Origin: Saccharomonospora saliphila YIM 90502
GTDB taxonomy: Bacteria > Actinomycetota > Actinomycetes > Mycobacteriales > Pseudonocardiaceae
Direction: 5' to 3'
NCBI RefSeq assembly: GCF_000383795.1
Contig: NZ_KB912696.1
Coordinates: 17,081-61,363, forward strand
DNA: 44,283 nt
Shown here: piece after piece, positions 42,946-44,283 of the stretch
Layout: every line of letters starts with the position of its first letter
How positions within the stretch are numbered: the stretch's first letter is position 1
Translations under genes and position numbers: made by a program
The notes under the pieces: model-generated
Databases searched by the model: none
Told to the model about the DNA's origin: nothing
What the model saw: the letters and a program-made list of their open reading frames with translations, nothing else

Positions 42946-44283
42946 GCGGTCCCTCCCAGAGGCAACGTGGAGGCGAAACCGTTCGCCTGCGAACCGCGCA
43001 ACGGGGTCAGCGTGACCCCGAGGCGCTCGGAGACGGTGTTCAGCCGTTGGTCTCCCGCTTCGAGCTCGCGCGGGTTCCGCGCGCTGATCCGGACCACGCC
43101 CCGCAGTCCGATCTTGCCGTCGTCGCGTGCGGGTGAGATGGACATCGCCACGGTGGCGGACAACGCGCGCACGCTCGTCAGTGCGTTGAGGTTGCCGCTG
43201 ATCTTGCCCTTGGGCCAGCCCGTGATCGCGTAGCTCGCGTGTCCGATGCCCGCGGCCGTCACTCCGGTCCACCGTTCGTGCAACCGGACCTTGGTGTTGG
43301 AGCCCGCGACCCCGGTCAGCTCGGCGGCGGAAATGCCCGAGCGGAGCAGCTCATCCGGGTTGAGGGGGCGCGTGGGCACGCCACGGGATTCCAGTGCGTT
43401 GCGCACGCGGGACAGCGCACCCATGAGCGCCCGGTGTGCCCCGACGACACCACCACCGCGCTCGCGGACGGCCGTTGGGCACCGCTTGGGGTCCAGCCTG
43501 ATCGAAATCCAGGTCGTACGTCGTGCGGCGGCCGGCAGCGGCCCGAGCACCTCCATGTATGAGGCCAGCGCGGGGGAGTCGGTAGGGAGCGCGGCACTGC
43601 CGGGATAGCAGTGGGAGGTCATCTGGATCGAGTCCAGTACCACACCGCGGTCTTCCAGGCATGGCGCCAGCGCGGCCAGCGGAAGGCTCGGAGCTCCCCC
43701 GGCCTGCGTGATCAGCGCCGGTGTCGGCTCGACGAGAAGCACCGCGGTCCACGCCCCGTCGTGCCAGGCCAGGCCGACCTCGTTGTGTTCGTGGTCCTTG
43801 GCCTGGGCGACGACGAGGTCGGGTACGGCGAGCCGGAGCAGGCTGACCCGGTTGTCGTCGGGGCCGATGACATTGTCGTCCGTCTCGTCGACGGCGACCG
43901 GTTCGACACTCGTTGGATCGGGTGGTGTGACCACACGATCGTGGGACCGAAAGGCGTACCGCACCGTGAGCCCTGCCCACTGTGTGAACCACTGGCCGTC
44001 CCACCGGAGCAACGCGAGGACGAGGGCCACGACGAGCACGCCGATCGATACGTACAACAGCGAGGTGTTGATCGTGAGGAGAACGAGCCCGATCGCGAGA
44101 CCGACCTCCACGAGCACGACGTTCGCCACGGGGAGTGCTCCGAAGCTCGCGCCCGTGGTGCGCCGCCGTGCGGGACCCGCGATCCGCGCTGTCGCGCCCG
44201 GGTTACCACCCGATGCGCCGGGTGACTCGTTCGGCCCAGGCCCGCCGGGCCCGCCGTCCAGGATCGAGGTGTCGCGTGCGACC
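42942..44283 (-). CDS. eccE: Type VII secretion protein EccE, 5' end outside window
   Basis: Membrane component of the ESX/T7SS core complex. The frame is open to the window edge; a GTG at 44129 begins MANVVLVEVGLAIG, but upstream codons (Gly/Pro-rich, then ARRRTTGASFGALP) resemble a genuine EccE N-terminus, so the gene probably starts further right. Two adjacent membrane helices at about residues 5-22 and 24-41 of the GTG reading are followed by a large soluble domain (HNEVGLAWHDGAWTAVLLVE, RTTWISIRLDP) and the end PLRGSQANGFASTLPLG. It lies next to truA, where actinobacteria keep their ESX-4 locus. Confidence 0.85.
   Translation of the reverse strand, partial: VARDTSILDGGPGGPGPNESPGASGGNPGATARIAGPARRRTTGASFGALPVANVVLVEVGLAIGLVLLTINTSLLYVSIGVLVVALVLALLRWDGQWFTQWAGLTVRYAFRSHDRVVTPPDPTSVEPVAVDETDDNVIGPDDNRVSLLRLAVPDLVVAQAKDHEHNEVGLAWHDGAWTAVLLVEPTPALITQAGGAPSLPLAALAPCLEDRGVVLDSIQMTSHCYPGSAALPTDSPALASYMEVLGPLPAAARRTTWISIRLDPKRCPTAVRERGGGVVGAHRALMGALSRVRNALESRGVPTRPLNPDELLRSGISAAELTGVAGSNTKVRLHERWTGVTAAGIGHASYAITGWPKGKISGNLNALTSVRALSATVAMSISPARDDGKIGLRGVVRISARNPRELEAGDQRLNTVSERLGVTLTPLRGSQANGFASTLPLGGTA

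Noticed and set aside
42971-42996. Palindrome-like GTTCGC-CT-GCGAAC inside eccE
   Set aside because: Encodes part of the conserved EccE C-terminus and has a different centre; probably a chance resemblance.

Overview
The window is very GC-rich, uses GTG/TTG starts freely and carries the rpoBC, str, S10, spc and alpha ribosomal-protein operons almost contiguously. RpoA has the actinobacterial YAETEQL tail, RpoB starts with an actinobacterial N-terminus, and WXG100/EspC-type and EccE proteins are present. Together these point to a filamentous actinomycete of the Pseudonocardiaceae type (Saccharomonospora/Prauserella/Amycolatopsis-like). Genus is not provable from the sequence alone.

Layout. 1-699: 3' part of an Mce-associated membrane protein. 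841-8530: rpoB-rpoC with promoter, leader and a closing hairpin at 8553-8598. 8710-16437 (minus strand): an accessory block between rpoC and rpsL. It holds two tandem, diverged copies of a type VII secretion (T7SS) substrate cassette. Copy 1 (ybaB-like, membrane protein, EspC-like, large WXG protein, two membrane proteins) looks intact. Copy 2 is decayed: a ybaB stub, a frameshifted EspC-like gene, but an intact large WXG protein and an intact membrane protein. The ybaB-rpsL intergenic region was duplicated with the cassette, leaving a ghost rpsL leader at 13628-13704. 16739-21265: rpsL-rpsG-fusA-tuf. 21266-31416: S10 and spc genes rpsJ to rplO, closed by a perfect 20-bp hairpin. 31742-32856: two secreted proteins, one betagamma-crystallin-like and one resembling aerolysin-type pore formers. 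33153-35838: secY-adk-map. 36071-40239: infA-rpmJ-rpsM-rpsK-rpsD-rpoA-rplQ. Then truA, a convergent DUF559-type nuclease-like gene, and at the right edge an eccE gene coupled to an unknown gene, which is the edge of an ESX-4-like locus next to truA.

How it fits together. Most of the window makes the transcription and translation machinery: RNA polymerase beta, beta' and alpha, 28 ribosomal proteins, EF-G, EF-Tu and IF-1. It also supplies SecY and two housekeeping enzymes (adenylate kinase, methionine aminopeptidase), and many of these genes are translationally coupled by ATGA/GTGA/TAATG overlaps. The accessory genes sit at operon borders. T7SS-linked genes occur both in the left block (substrates) and at the right edge (EccE), so the left cassettes may encode cargo of the right-hand apparatus (inference).

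Three non-coding patterns stand out. A roughly 34-nt element is shared by the rpsL and rpsJ leaders. A dispersed palindrome, consensus about CGTTTCGCGGGCGAAACG with paired arm changes, lies at operon borders and once in frame inside truA. Strong hairpins lie in the rpoB-rpoC, rpsM, rpsD-rpoA, infA and rplQ-truA junctions. No tRNA, rRNA, CRISPR array, transposase or integrase gene was seen.
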